Assembly: GCF_000237325.1 (NCBI RefSeq) | Contig: NC_017542.1 | Coordinates: 4,778,501-4,842,500, forward strand | Direction: 5' to 3' | Source: Paenibacillus polymyxa M1 | GTDB taxonomy: Bacteria > Bacillota > Bacilli > Paenibacillales > Paenibacillaceae | Length of the DNA: 64,000 bases | In this document: positions 11,379 through 21,933 of the stretch, in pieces | Layout of the letters: every line of letters begins with the position of its first letter | How positions within the stretch are numbered: position 1 is the stretch's first letter | Position numbers and translations under genes: made by a program | The notes under the pieces: model-generated | Database searches by the model: none | Told to the model about the DNA's origin: nothing | The model's input: only the letters and a program-made list of their open reading frames with translations

Positions 11379-11400
11379 CCTGCATAACCAGTAACAATCC
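11372..11400 (-). promoter_or_regulatory. Ribonucleic antiterminator (RAT) of bglP
   Basis: The minus strand reads GGATTGTTACTG then GTTATGCAGGCAAAACC, matching the RAT recognised by LicT of Bacillus. It overlaps the leader terminator and should be bound by the LicT protein encoded just upstream. Confidence 0.9.
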
Positions 11401-11434
11401 CAGTTAAAACTTATTAAATTCCTGTTACTCACAT

Positions 11435-11462
11435 AATATAATTAAACTACCATATTTGTCAA
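11435..11462 (-). promoter_or_regulatory. Promoter of bglP
   Basis: A -35 TTGACA at 11457-11462 and a -10 TATATT at 11435-11440 are separated by 16 bases, placing the start of transcription a few tens of bases before the RAT. bglP therefore has its own promoter in addition to any read-through from licT. Confidence 0.7.
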
Positions 11463-11473
11463 CAAAAACATTT

Positions 11474-11509
11474 AACCTTTTATTTTGATCCTTTTTCGAA
11501 TAAAAGGTT
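11474..11509 (-). terminator. Weak terminator after licT
   Basis: AACCTTTTATT and AATAAAAGGTT form an 11-bp stem directly after the licT stop codon, with only an imperfect T-run behind it. It probably lowers read-through into bglP. Confidence 0.55.
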
Positions 11510-11513
11510 TAAC

Positions 11514-12344
11514 TTATCTATTCACCACTCGTTCAATATGCACAGTCAAATACAGCTTTTCTTCGTTCGTCAATTCGTGACCGTATTCTTTTTTTACAAA
11601 GGTTCCGATTTTCTCCGTACAAGCGGCTGCTTCCTTGTGCTTTTCCTTAATCATGTCATATAAATGATCATAGTTATTTTCATAGTGATTTCCCTTAAAT
11701 ACACGCTGGGCGAAAAATTTCAGATGCGTAATAAAGCGGAAATAACTCAAAGAATCCTCGTCAAAATCCACCTTAAAATGGTACTTGGCGATATTGATAA
11801 TTTGCTGGATGAACTTCGTAATACTCATGGTCGTAATGACTTCCTCGTTCATTTCAGCATTCACGATGTGAAGGGCAATATAAGCCGCTTCATCCACAGG
11901 CAGTTCAATACCGAGCTTTTGTTTGATTTGTTCCAGCGTTCTCAGACCAATAGCGAATTCTTCTTTGTACAGCTGCTTGATTTCCCACAATAACGCGTTT
12001 TTGATTTCCAGTCCTTCCCGGTACCTTTCAATAGCAAAATTGATATGGTCGGTCAGAGAAACATAAATATTTTCGTTTAGCTTTCTGTTCAGATTATGCT
12101 TGGCGTCATTAATGACTTCCTCCACAATCACGATCAAATCCATCGGTACCTCGCGCAGCAGCATTTTGAAGTTATCGGATGTCTGCTTGTTTTTCAGCGC
12201 AAATACCTTCTGAATCCTGGTTTCGTCTACTTTGTCTCCTGGCTTTTTCTTAAAAGCAATCCCTCGACCCATGACCACGAGTTCTGTACCGTCTGTCTGG
12301 TAGACACTAATTACATTGTTGTTGATGACCTTTGCTATATTCAT
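11514..12344 (-). CDS. licT: LicT/BglG-family transcriptional antiterminator
   Basis: A 276-residue RNA-binding antiterminator. The N-terminal CAT domain (residues 1-55, IAKVINNNVISVYQ) binds the RAT RNA. Two PRD domains (about 65-170 and 175-276) carry conserved His residues whose phosphorylation by HPr and EII reports sugar and energy status. The ATG at 12344 follows GGGGGAT; an extension upstream lacks a ribosome site. Two near-consensus RATs, before licT itself and before bglP, show autoregulation and control of the PTS gene. Confidence 0.92.
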   Translation of the reverse strand: MNIAKVINNNVISVYQTDGTELVVMGRGIAFKKKPGDKVDETRIQKVFALKNKQTSDNFKMLLREVPMDLIVIVEEVINDAKHNLNRKLNENIYVSLTDHINFAIERYREGLEIKNALLWEIKQLYKEEFAIGLRTLEQIKQKLGIELPVDEAAYIALHIVNAEMNEEVITTMSITKFIQQIINIAKYHFKVDFDEDSLSYFRFITHLKFFAQRVFKGNHYENNYDHLYDMIKEKHKEAAACTEKIGTFVKKEYGHELTNEEKLYLTVHIERVVNR

Positions 12345-12402
12345 CTCGATCCCCCGTTCCCTATGCCAGCAAGAGCCACTCATGCTCCATCCACTTTATT
12401 GC

Positions 12403-12470
12403 AAACAAAAAAAACCGAAGCACGCCAAATAAACTAGACTGTAAAATCCGCTTATTCGTGGCTTAGGTTT
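12403..12470 (-). terminator. Leader terminator of licT
   Basis: On the minus strand AAAACCTAAGCCACG pairs, with some G-U pairs, with CGTGCTTCGGTTTT and is followed by a T-run. It overlaps the end of the RAT at 12466-12493. Confidence 0.8.
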
Positions 12471-12493
12471 TGCCTGCTATGCAGTAACAATCC
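12466..12493 (-). promoter_or_regulatory. RAT of licT
   Basis: The minus strand reads GGATTGTTACTGCATAGC then AGGCAAAACC, a near-consensus LicT target in the licT leader, implying autogenous antitermination. Confidence 0.9.
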
Positions 12494-12515
12494 TAAAAAT
12501 GATGGAATTGGGTCA

Positions 12516-12553
12516 AGTATAGCCCGAAAAGGAACGATTGTCAACGCTTTCAA
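12516..12553 (-). promoter_or_regulatory. licT promoter overlapped by a cre site
   Basis: A perfect -35 TTGACA (12539-12544) and -10 TATACT (12516-12521) are 17 bases apart. A consensus cre, TTGAAAGCGTTGACA (12539-12553), covers the -35 box, so CcpA binding would block RNA polymerase when preferred sugars are present. Confidence 0.85.
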
Positions 12554-12619
12554 TCAAGTAACGAGGATCGGAAATCCCCGTTGATTCAGGACGTCCGATC
12601 CTATTTCCTTGTGGTACGA

Positions 12620-14168
<1,549 letters not shown>

Positions 14169-14173
<5 letters not shown>

Positions 14174-14192
14174 GCCCTATCGGTAACATCCC
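14169..14192 (-). promoter_or_regulatory. Divergent RAT-like element of bglA
   Basis: The minus strand reads GGGATGTTACCGATAGGGCA then TAACC. It aligns with the LicT target (GGATTGTTACTG...GGCAAAACC) but lacks one T and the AGGCA-A segment. It overlaps the leader terminator exactly where the other two RATs do. Confidence 0.55.
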
Positions 14193-14220
14193 ATGAAAAG
14201 GTTATTCATATTTGATTGAA

Positions 14221-14249
14221 ACTCTAACAAAGATTTAGGAGCCTGTCAA
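14221..14249 (-). promoter_or_regulatory. Promoter of bglA
   Basis: A -35 TTGACA (14244-14249) and a -10 TAGAGT (14221-14226) are 17 bases apart, giving a start about 20 bases before the RAT-like element. Confidence 0.65.
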
Positions 14250-14300
14250 ATTTAATAGATATGATACATACGTGATTCACTCTAAATCAAATACATTTTT

Positions 14301-14326
14301 TTAGTTTATTTTCGAAAAATAACTAA
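14301..14326. promoter_or_regulatory. Palindrome upstream of the sugar isomerase operon
   Basis: TTAGTT-TATTTTCGAAAA-ATAACTAA is an imperfect 26-bp inverted repeat ending 32 bases before the -35 box of the operon. The position suits an activator such as the PRD regulator encoded in the same locus, but it could also be part of an AT-rich terminator. Confidence 0.4.
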
Positions 14327-14358
14327 ACTAAACACCTAAATTTTTATAAACAGACTAA

Positions 14359-14387
14359 TTGACAGCGGTTTATAGAGGTGATACGAT
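14359..14387 (+). promoter_or_regulatory. Promoter of the sugar isomerase operon
   Basis: A perfect -35 TTGACA (14359-14364) and a -10 TACGAT (14382-14387) are 17 bases apart. Transcription would start near 14394, about 90 bases before the isomerase gene. Confidence 0.7.
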
Positions 14388-14485
14388 GACTTTGAAAATA
14401 AAACTTTATATAATTCGTACACAATAGTTTAGTTTTGTTTAGTGTGATTTTAATTTGTTTACTTCTAGTACAAGGAGAGTTATTC

Positions 14486-15946
14486 ATGAAAAAGCTGAAA
14501 CTGGGGTATGCGCCTACTCGACGATTCACCTTCAGTGCTGAGGATGCATTCCGCTACAAAGTTGCCATTCGCAAACAAATCGAGAGCTTCGGAATGAACA
14601 TGGACATCGTGGATTTGGAAGGACTTAATGAAGAAGGTTTACTGTATGACGATCATATTAACGCAGACTTGATTATCAAACGTTTCAAGGAAGAGGAAGT
14701 AGACGCCGTTTTCTTCCCCCACTGCAATTTTGGTACCGAGGATACGGTTGCCCGTGTGGGCAAGGCGCTTGGCAAGCCGGTTCTATTGTGGGGTCCACGT
14801 GATGAGGCTCCTCTAGCCGACGGGATGAGATTGCGGGATACCCAGTGTGGATTGTTCGCCAGCGGAAAAGTGCTTCGCCGCTTTAATGTCCCTTTTACCT
14901 ATATCACAAACAGTCGTGTAGCTGATCCGGTATTTGAACGAGGCTTTAACAACTTTATCTCAGCTGCCAATGTAGTACGACAGTTCAAGAGTTTACGGAT
15001 TCTTCAGATAGGCCCTCGTCCTGCTTCCTTTTGGACCATGATCTGCAATGAAGGGGAACTGTTAGAGCGATTCGGTATTGAAATTCATCCAATCACACTA
15101 GTAGATATTCAGCTCCGTTCAAAGAAAATTGCCTCCGGGATCAGTGCTGAGCTTTCAGAAGCGATTGATTATATCAAAGAAAAGCTGGACTACAGTGAAG
15201 TCACCGAAGAAGATATCAGACGTATCGCTGCACTTAAAGTAGCCATGAAATCCTACGCTATCGAAACGGGAAGTACAGCTATCGCCATTCAATGCTGGTC
15301 CTCCCTCCAGGAAGCCATGGGAATTATGCCTTGTCTGGCAAATGCTATTTTGACAGATGAACAAATTCCGGTCACCTGCGAAACCGATATTCACGGAGCT
15401 ATTACTTCGGTTATGGTGCAAGCGGCTGCGATGAACGAACTGCCAACCTTTTTTGCTGATATCACAGTACGTCACCCTGAGAATGACAATGGAGAACTTT
15501 TATTTCACTGCGGGAACTTTCCAGTATCCATGTCTATTGAGAACAAACCCAAACTGCGCAAGCACTTCCTGTTCGATGATCACGCACCAGGCACACATGA
15601 AGGACAAATCAAAGGCGGCGGCATGACCATCGCTCGTTTTGATGGTGATCATGGAGATTATTCCATTTTCCTCGGCAAAGCTAAAGGAATTGAGGGACCC
15701 TATACCCGCGGCTCGTATGTCTGGGTAGAAGTCAACGACTGGCCGTTTTGGGAAGAAAAACTCGTCAAAGGTCCTTACGTCCATCACTGTGTTGGCATTC
15801 ACGCTAACGTCATCCCGGCTCTGTACGAGGCCTGCAATTACCTTCCAGGCGTTAAGGCAGATCCGGTCGATCCTACCGAACAGGAAATCCAACGCTGGTT
15901 GCGTGGTTCCGATCTCGCTGTCACCAAGTCGGGTATTCTGGTTTAA
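14486..15946 (+). CDS. L-fucose/L-arabinose isomerase-fold sugar isomerase
   Basis: A 486-residue protein of the FucI/AraA-like ketol-isomerase superfamily, expected to interconvert an aldose and a ketose with a divalent metal. Seen in the sequence are GYAPTRR at the N-terminus, a middle segment LQIGPRPASFWTM, the conserved ETDIHGAITS stretch near residue 300, and a C-terminal GTHEGQIKGGGMTIARF region. The ATG follows AAGGAGAG. It heads an operon with split transketolase and a GlpK-like kinase, the enzyme set known for the transketolase branch of D-apiose catabolism, so D-apiose isomerase is the favoured inference. No substrate is proven here. Confidence 0.85.
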   Translation: MKKLKLGYAPTRRFTFSAEDAFRYKVAIRKQIESFGMNMDIVDLEGLNEEGLLYDDHINADLIIKRFKEEEVDAVFFPHCNFGTEDTVARVGKALGKPVLLWGPRDEAPLADGMRLRDTQCGLFASGKVLRRFNVPFTYITNSRVADPVFERGFNNFISAANVVRQFKSLRILQIGPRPASFWTMICNEGELLERFGIEIHPITLVDIQLRSKKIASGISAELSEAIDYIKEKLDYSEVTEEDIRRIAALKVAMKSYAIETGSTAIAIQCWSSLQEAMGIMPCLANAILTDEQIPVTCETDIHGAITSVMVQAAAMNELPTFFADITVRHPENDNGELLFHCGNFPVSMSIENKPKLRKHFLFDDHAPGTHEGQIKGGGMTIARFDGDHGDYSIFLGKAKGIEGPYTRGSYVWVEVNDWPFWEEKLVKGPYVHHCVGIHANVIPALYEACNYLPGVKADPVDPTEQEIQRWLRGSDLAVTKSGILV

Positions 15947-15969
15947 CTATATTTTTTCAGGAGGACACT

Positions 15970-16815
15970 ATGGAAATCCTAGACTTGAAAATCAAAGCCG
16001 CACAAATCCGTAAGGACCTGCTCACCATTATTCATCGTGCCAAAACAGGGCATACGGGAGGCTCGCTGAGCAATACGGATATACTCACCGCCCTATACTA
16101 CGAAATCATGAATATTGATATCGCTAATCCTAAATGGGAAGAACGCGACCGCTTTATTGCCAGCAAAGGACATTCCGTCGAATCTTTATGGTGTATTCTG
16201 GCAGACCTTGGTTTCTTCCCTAAAGAAGAACTGGAAACCTATAGCCAATTCGGTACCCGTCTGATTGGGCATCCGAACAATAAGGTTCCCGGTGTTGAGA
16301 TGAATACAGGCGCATTGGGCCATGGCCTCCCCATCTCCGTCGGCATGGCACTGGCTGCCAAGCGTGACGGACGATCCTACCGTGTATTCTGTCTAATGGG
16401 TGACGGAGAGCAAGCTGAAGGCTCCAATTGGGAAGCCGCTATGGCAGGTGCCCATTACAAACTGGATAATCTTGTCGGCATCATTGACCGCAACGGCCTG
16501 CAAATCAGCGGTACAACCGAGGAGGTTATGGGACTTGAGCCGCTGGAGGAGAAGTGGGCCGCCTTCGGCTGGAATGTTATCTCCATTGATGGCAACAGCA
16601 TGGAGGAACTAATCCATACATTCCGCAATGTCCCCGAAATTGAAGGCAAACCAACGTTGGTGCTGGCAAACACGATCAAGGGAAAAGGAGTATCCTTTGC
16701 CGAGGGTGTTCCAGGCTGGCACCATCGTATTCCAAGTGATGATGAACTTGAACGCGCACTGGCGGAACTAACGCAAGAAATAGACGAATTATCCGGGGAA
16801 GGACAGGTGAGATAA
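15970..16815 (+). CDS. Transketolase-like protein, N-terminal (TPP-binding) subunit
   Basis: A 281-residue half transketolase carrying the thiamine diphosphate domain. The motif GDGEQAEGSNWEAA (near residue 143) binds the cofactor, and His residues in GHTGGSLS and ALGHGLP are those of transketolases. The partner half is the next gene. Split transketolases often act on unusual sugar phosphates; one group, AptA/AptB, converts apulose 4-phosphate and glyceraldehyde 3-phosphate to xylulose 5-phosphate and dihydroxyacetone phosphate. Gene context suggests this one may be AptA-like. The ribosome site is AGGAGG. Confidence 0.88.
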   Translation: MEILDLKIKAAQIRKDLLTIIHRAKTGHTGGSLSNTDILTALYYEIMNIDIANPKWEERDRFIASKGHSVESLWCILADLGFFPKEELETYSQFGTRLIGHPNNKVPGVEMNTGALGHGLPISVGMALAAKRDGRSYRVFCLMGDGEQAEGSNWEAAMAGAHYKLDNLVGIIDRNGLQISGTTEEVMGLEPLEEKWAAFGWNVISIDGNSMEELIHTFRNVPEIEGKPTLVLANTIKGKGVSFAEGVPGWHHRIPSDDELERALAELTQEIDELSGEGQVR

Positions 16816-16818
16816 ACA

Positions 16819-17754
16819 ATGAACAAAATCCCTAATCGTCAGGTCATCTGTGAAACGTTGCTTAGTCTTGCCAAAGAGGATCGGGATATTATGGTGTTGG
16901 CTAGTGATTCTCGCGGCTCTGCTGCTATGGCCCCCTTTGCCGATGCCTATCCGGAACAATTTGTGGAAGTAGGCATTGCCGAGCAAAATATCGTCGGTAT
17001 GTCTGCCGGACTCGCACACAGCGGTAAAAAGCCGTTCGTCACCTCTCCTGCCTGCTTCCTGAGTATGCGTAGTATTGAGCAAATCAAGGTAGATGTAGCT
17101 TATTCCGGAACCAATGTAAAACTGATTGGGATAAGCGGTGGTGTTAGCTACGGCGCACTGGGGATGTCTCATCACTCTGTCCAAGATATTGCTGTGGCCA
17201 GAGCGATTCCTGGTTTGATGGTCTTACTCCCCGCCGATCGTCATGAAACCAAGAAAATGACCGAAGCGCTGGTTCAGCATGAAGGAGGCGCATATGTACG
17301 GATCGGACGTAATGCTGTTGAGGATATCTATCCGTCTGATGATTATCCATTTGAGATTGGAAAAGCTGTCACCTTGCGAGAAGGATCAGACATTACTCTG
17401 ATTGGCGCTGGTGAGACCGTCCGTATTATTCTGGATGCGGCTGAGTTGCTCCAGCAGATGGGTGTGAAAGCTTGTGTTCTCAATATGCACACCATCAAGC
17501 CACTTGATGAGGAAGCGATCATCGCCGCAGCCCGGGAAACGAGAGGTATTGTCACCGTGGAGGAACATAGTGTATTCGGAGGCTTGGGTGCTGCCGTAGC
17601 AGAAGTGGTGGTTCAACATCAACCGGTTCCTATGAAAGTGCTGGGCATACCGGATGAACCGGCGATTGCCGGCAAAACAGCTGAAGTCTTTGAACATTAT
17701 GGACTTACCTCTGACAATATCAGCAAGATTGTGCTCGAATTGATGAACAAGTAA
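16819..17754 (+). CDS. Transketolase-like protein, C-terminal subunit
   Basis: A 311-residue partner of the preceding gene, with the pyrimidine-binding domain (conserved Glu in VEVGIAEQNIVGMSAGLA, residues 50-67) and the C-terminal transketolase domain (VEEHSVFGGLGAAVAE). The two halves together equal one full transketolase. The start lies three bases after the first half's stop, behind AGGTGA, so equal synthesis is likely. In the proposed pathway it would be AptB-like. Confidence 0.88.
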   Translation: MNKIPNRQVICETLLSLAKEDRDIMVLASDSRGSAAMAPFADAYPEQFVEVGIAEQNIVGMSAGLAHSGKKPFVTSPACFLSMRSIEQIKVDVAYSGTNVKLIGISGGVSYGALGMSHHSVQDIAVARAIPGLMVLLPADRHETKKMTEALVQHEGGAYVRIGRNAVEDIYPSDDYPFEIGKAVTLREGSDITLIGAGETVRIILDAAELLQQMGVKACVLNMHTIKPLDEEAIIAAARETRGIVTVEEHSVFGGLGAAVAEVVVQHQPVPMKVLGIPDEPAIAGKTAEVFEHYGLTSDNISKIVLELMNK

Positions 17755-17769
17755 GGAGCTGTAGCTGTA

Positions 17770-19311
17770 ATGAATATCGAGACCTATATTCTGGCGATCG
17801 ATCAAAGCACTTCTGGAACCAAAACTCTGCTGGTCAATCAGCAGGGCGATGTGATTACCCGTTATTCTTTGGAGCACAAACAATATTACCCACAGCCGGG
17901 CTGGGTTGAACATGACCCGCTTGAGATATATCACAATGTGCTTATTGCTGCGAAAGGCGTACTGGAGAAAGCCGGACTTTCTCCCTCCTCGCTGGCCGCA
18001 GTAACGATTACGAATCAGCGAGAAACGGCTCTGATCTGGGACCGTTCTACTGGCTTGCCTATCTATAATGCCATTGTATGGCAGTGCCAGCGAACGGCAG
18101 AGGTCTGCACACGCTTGAAGAATACTGGCTATGAAGATGTTATACGCTCCAAGACAGGTCTAATGCTCGATCCTTATTTCTCTGCCGCCAAGTTCAATTG
18201 GATTTTGGAACATGTACCTCATGCCTCCCAATTGCTTGCTGAAGGTAAACTACTTGCGGGGACCATTGACAGCTGGCTGCTATGGAAACTTACAGGCGGT
18301 CAAATACATGCAACCGATTACAGCAACGCCAGCCGTACTTCCCTTTTTAACATTCACACGCTGGCTTGGGATATGGATTTGTGCAGTATATTTGGTGTGC
18401 CTTCCTCCATACTCCCTGAGGTAAAAGCATCCGATGCCTTGTATGGCTATACACAGGAAGCGGAATTATGGGCCGAACAAGTAGCTATATCAGGCATAAT
18501 CGGAGATTCACAGGGTGCACTGTACGGACACCGTTGCTTCGAGACTGGCGACGCCAAAGCGACATATGGGACTGGAACATCTGTACTTATGAATATTGGT
18601 TCGCAACCCGTGCAGGGCGGTGACGGCCTGGTCACAACGATTGCCTGGGGGGCTTCAGGAAAGATTACTTATGCATTGGAAGCCGTTATACGTACGACCG
18701 GAGACAGTATAAAATGGACAAGGGATAATTTAGGATTATTCTCGTCATTTGAGGAAATGCAATCCATGATCACCGAATTGCAGGACAATGAGGGCGTATA
18801 TCTGATCCCTGCTTTTGTTGGTTTAGGTGCTCCCTACTGGAATCCCTCTGCACGTGCTGCAATTGTGGGTATGACCCGTGGAAACGGCAAAGCACATATT
18901 GTGCGCGCAGCGCTGGAGAGTATCGGGTATCAAGTGAGAGATGCGGTAGAATTTATACGTGAACAATCCGGTGTACCCCTTACTAGTTTACGTACAGATG
19001 GCGGGGCCTCATCTAACAGCTGGCTCATGCAGTTTCAGGCAGATATTTTGGGTACCCATGTTACCCGCTCTACCTGTGCCGAGCTGTCTGCAATGGGCTC
19101 TGTGTATCTGGGCGGTCTTGGAGTCGGATACTGGTCAGATTCTAAAAGCATCGTCACGGGAAACACCTCTGATCAGAATCTATATGAGCACTACACTCCT
19201 AGTATGGATGAAGTCAGGCGCCAGCGGCTTTATACAGGTTGGCAAAATGCTGTGCAGATGGTAATACGTTCAGACCAACCGCTTACATCATCTTCTTCCG
19301 CTAACTGTTGA
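17770..19311 (+). CDS. FGGY-family carbohydrate kinase, glycerol-kinase-like
   Basis: A 513-residue ATP-dependent sugar kinase. The N-terminal lobe has LAIDQSTSGTKTLL (phosphate 1) and ITNQRETALIWDR; the C-terminal lobe has GTGTSVLMNIG and RTDGGASSNSWLMQFQADI (adenosine site). Most motifs resemble glycerol kinase more than xylulokinase. A kinase acting on a small branched ketose bearing hydroxymethyl groups would fit, and apulose kinase (AplK-like) is the favoured role from context. The gene starts 15 bases after the transketolase stop behind AAGGAG. Confidence 0.88.
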   Translation: MNIETYILAIDQSTSGTKTLLVNQQGDVITRYSLEHKQYYPQPGWVEHDPLEIYHNVLIAAKGVLEKAGLSPSSLAAVTITNQRETALIWDRSTGLPIYNAIVWQCQRTAEVCTRLKNTGYEDVIRSKTGLMLDPYFSAAKFNWILEHVPHASQLLAEGKLLAGTIDSWLLWKLTGGQIHATDYSNASRTSLFNIHTLAWDMDLCSIFGVPSSILPEVKASDALYGYTQEAELWAEQVAISGIIGDSQGALYGHRCFETGDAKATYGTGTSVLMNIGSQPVQGGDGLVTTIAWGASGKITYALEAVIRTTGDSIKWTRDNLGLFSSFEEMQSMITELQDNEGVYLIPAFVGLGAPYWNPSARAAIVGMTRGNGKAHIVRAALESIGYQVRDAVEFIREQSGVPLTSLRTDGGASSNSWLMQFQADILGTHVTRSTCAELSAMGSVYLGGLGVGYWSDSKSIVTGNTSDQNLYEHYTPSMDEVRRQRLYTGWQNAVQMVIRSDQPLTSSSSANC

Positions 19312-19442
19312 TTGAATCTTCCTCATTTACTTTTGAGCTTACTACAAGCTTCCGGTTATTTTACAGGTGTTACACTTGGATAATCGGAGGTTTTTTATGT
19401 ACACTGCTTGTATTCCGCTTTACAGAAAGGGGGAAACCTTGA

Positions 19443-21389
19443 ATGAATGCACGCATGGTTTCAATTCTTCAGCACTTGCTGGCTGCCGATGCTCCTGTCA
19501 AAAGTGATTATCTCGCCAAATTGATTCAGGTTACTTCACGTACCATCCGCAGCGATATCCGGGAACTGGATGAATTTCTATCCAAGCACGGGGCAGCAAT
19601 TGAACCTGTTCGTTCAAGGGGATATGAACTAAAAATTACGGATAATCGTAGCTTTCGTGCGCTGCTGCAGCAGTTGTTCCTGTCCGGCGAGCCCGATGAT
19701 CCAGGTTCTCCCGGCTACCGGCAATTGTATTTAATCAAGCGTCTCCTGCTCGCTGATCATTATGTGAAGCTGGAAGACCTCGCAGATGAGCTATATATAA
19801 GCAAGTCTACGGTGCAGAATGATTTCAAAGAGGTCAAACAAACCCTACAAGGCTACGGAATCACCATTGACAAACGGCCAAATTACGGAGTCAAACTGAA
19901 GGGTGATGAAGTTCAGCTTCGGTTTTGCTTGTCCGAGTTTATTGTAAGTCGTTCCGAAGAACAAGGCGGAACACTTCATGCAGCGCTGCGCATCGTCACC
20001 CCGCACGAAATGACGCTGATTTGCGGAATCGTTCTGGAACAGACTCAGAAATATGAAGTAACGCTCTCCGATATCGCGTTCAGCAATTTATCTATTCATA
20101 TTGCAATCGCCTGCAAGCGTATTCGTGACGGAAACCAGGTAGCTATGCTCTCGACGGAAATAGGAGATCTGCGGGGCACCGACGAATTTCGGGCTGCCGA
20201 GCATATTGTCGGGCTGATCGAAAAGGAATTGCAGTTGTCTTTTCCCGAAGATGAAATCGCCTACATTGCCATGCATCTTGCCGGAAACAAGTGGTTTGTC
20301 GGAATTGAAGGACAACAAATAGAGGACATGGGACCCGAGAAGCTGCTGGACTGGAACATCTATGAATTGGGCAAGGAAATGCTCGCCGAGATCGACAGGG
20401 ATTTGAATCTGAACATCAGCCGTGATACGGAACTGCTCATAGGCATCTGCCTTCATCTGAAGCCGGCGCTGAACCGGGTAAAGTACGGGATGAACATCCG
20501 AAACCCCATGCTGGAGCATGTCAAGAGCAACTACTCTCTGGCTTTTCAAGCGGGAGTCATTGGTGCCAAGCTGGTCGAGAGCAAGCTGAATATTGCGATC
20601 CCGGAAGCGGAGATGGGCTATCTCGCCATTCACATCGGAGCAGCCATCGAACGACAGCGTATGAACACCCGGCCAAAACGCTGTCTGGTCGTCTGCACTT
20701 CAGGAGTTGGAAGCGCCCGGCTGCTCAAGTACAAACTGCAAAGCACTTTTGGCAGCTCGCTTGAAGTGGCGGGTACAACGGAATATTACAAGCTTCAGCA
20801 GGTCCCCCTCCATGACATTGACTTTGTGGTGAGCACCATTCCCATTCAGCTGCCATTATCGGTTCCGGTCGTGGTCGTGCAGACACTTCTTGGCGGCAGC
20901 GATATGGGCAAAATCGGAAGTTTTCTGACTGGTGAAGCCGAGTTTGATTTTCATTACATTCGGGAGGAACTCGTATTTCTGAGACAAAATTTTACCACCA
21001 AGGAAGAGGTCATCTCTTTTCTGGGCCAAAAAATATATGCTGAAGGGCTGATCCGCTCTGCAGAAGGTTTTATAGGACTCGTTCTGGAACGAGAACAGGC
21101 TGCACCCACGGCTTACGGAAATTTGGTAGCCGTTCCTCACCCTATCATTCCGCAAAGCAATCAAACCGTATGGGCGGTCTGTACCCTTCAACAACCTATC
21201 GAGTGGGGCGACAAACCAGTGCAGTTCATCTGTCTCCTCAGCATTGAAAGAAACGGTAAAGAGCCACCGTCTAAAATGTATAACCATCTCATGGAACTGG
21301 TCGACAATTCGGATATCGTCCAGCAGATGTTAAAATGCGAAACGTACGAGGAATTCTCCAGGATTATCGTTAAATATAAGCTGTATTGA
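19443..21389 (+). CDS. PRD-containing transcriptional activator, LicR/MtlR type
   Basis: A 648-residue PTS-controlled DNA-binding activator. Two N-terminal helix-turn-helix domains (residues 5-60, and about 85-140 with LADELYISKSTVQNDF) are followed by two PRD domains (about 175-280 and 295-400). An EIIB-like domain (phospho-Cys in VVCTSGVGSARLL, near residue 420) and a C-terminal EIIA-like domain (active His in AVPHPI) complete it. Such proteins activate a neighbouring PTS operon when the sugar is present. It lies between the metabolic genes and the PTS genes and probably controls both. The ATG follows AAAGGGGGAA. Confidence 0.9.
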   Translation: MNARMVSILQHLLAADAPVKSDYLAKLIQVTSRTIRSDIRELDEFLSKHGAAIEPVRSRGYELKITDNRSFRALLQQLFLSGEPDDPGSPGYRQLYLIKRLLLADHYVKLEDLADELYISKSTVQNDFKEVKQTLQGYGITIDKRPNYGVKLKGDEVQLRFCLSEFIVSRSEEQGGTLHAALRIVTPHEMTLICGIVLEQTQKYEVTLSDIAFSNLSIHIAIACKRIRDGNQVAMLSTEIGDLRGTDEFRAAEHIVGLIEKELQLSFPEDEIAYIAMHLAGNKWFVGIEGQQIEDMGPEKLLDWNIYELGKEMLAEIDRDLNLNISRDTELLIGICLHLKPALNRVKYGMNIRNPMLEHVKSNYSLAFQAGVIGAKLVESKLNIAIPEAEMGYLAIHIGAAIERQRMNTRPKRCLVVCTSGVGSARLLKYKLQSTFGSSLEVAGTTEYYKLQQVPLHDIDFVVSTIPIQLPLSVPVVVVQTLLGGSDMGKIGSFLTGEAEFDFHYIREELVFLRQNFTTKEEVISFLGQKIYAEGLIRSAEGFIGLVLEREQAAPTAYGNLVAVPHPIIPQSNQTVWAVCTLQQPIEWGDKPVQFICLLSIERNGKEPPSKMYNHLMELVDNSDIVQQMLKCETYEEFSRIIVKYKLY

Positions 21390-21576
21390 ACCAAGCTTCG
21401 CAGTGCATCTAGCTGATATTCACAGAGCGGGTGCTGCTTGGAGCTTTTTAAAATGAAAGCGTAGTAGCAATGAATGAATTTCCGTTACTGGCGGAAAAGA
21501 CTTGGGTTTAGATCTCGGCAGCAAACCTATACACTGAATCTGTAAGTTAAAGAGAAAAAAGCATGAGGTGAACGAG

Positions 21577-21933
21577 ATGGAGGAGTATCAAGAAATTATT
21601 ATGGGAATTATCACTAACTCAGGTGTTGCCAAGAGTAAAGCGATGGACGCGATCGCTCTTGCTCAAAAAGGTAACACACAGTTGGCGGCAGAGCGGCTTG
21701 AAGAAAGCAAAGCCGAGTTGGTTAAAGCGCATAAATCACAAACGAGGCTGATTCAACAGGAAGCTGGCGGAACCGTCCACGAAGTCACACTGCTTATGGT
21801 ACATGCTCAAGATCATCTTATGTCAGCCATCACAACTAAAGATCTGGCTGGACATATGATTGAGCTTTACAACAGATTGAATCGCTATGAAGAAATCACA
21901 AATCACACTTCCAACGGAGGGAACAACGGATGA
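21577..21933 (+). CDS. PTS lactose/cellobiose-family EIIA
   Basis: A 118-residue phosphocarrier of the lactose/N,N'-diacetylchitobiose family. The phospho-accepting site is His76 in LLMVHAQDHLMSAI. ATG 21577 is preferred over a GTG three codons earlier because that GTG is part of the ribosome site GAGGTG. It overlaps the EIIB gene by four bases. Its proposed role is to pass phosphate to EIIB for uptake of a disaccharide. Confidence 0.92.
   Translation: MEEYQEIIMGIITNSGVAKSKAMDAIALAQKGNTQLAAERLEESKAELVKAHKSQTRLIQQEAGGTVHEVTLLMVHAQDHLMSAITTKDLAGHMIELYNRLNRYEEITNHTSNGGNNG

Noticed and set aside
15155..15892. Minus-strand frames of 106 and 130 codons
   Set aside because: They mirror the sugar isomerase gene, have no ribosome sites and no recognisable domains.
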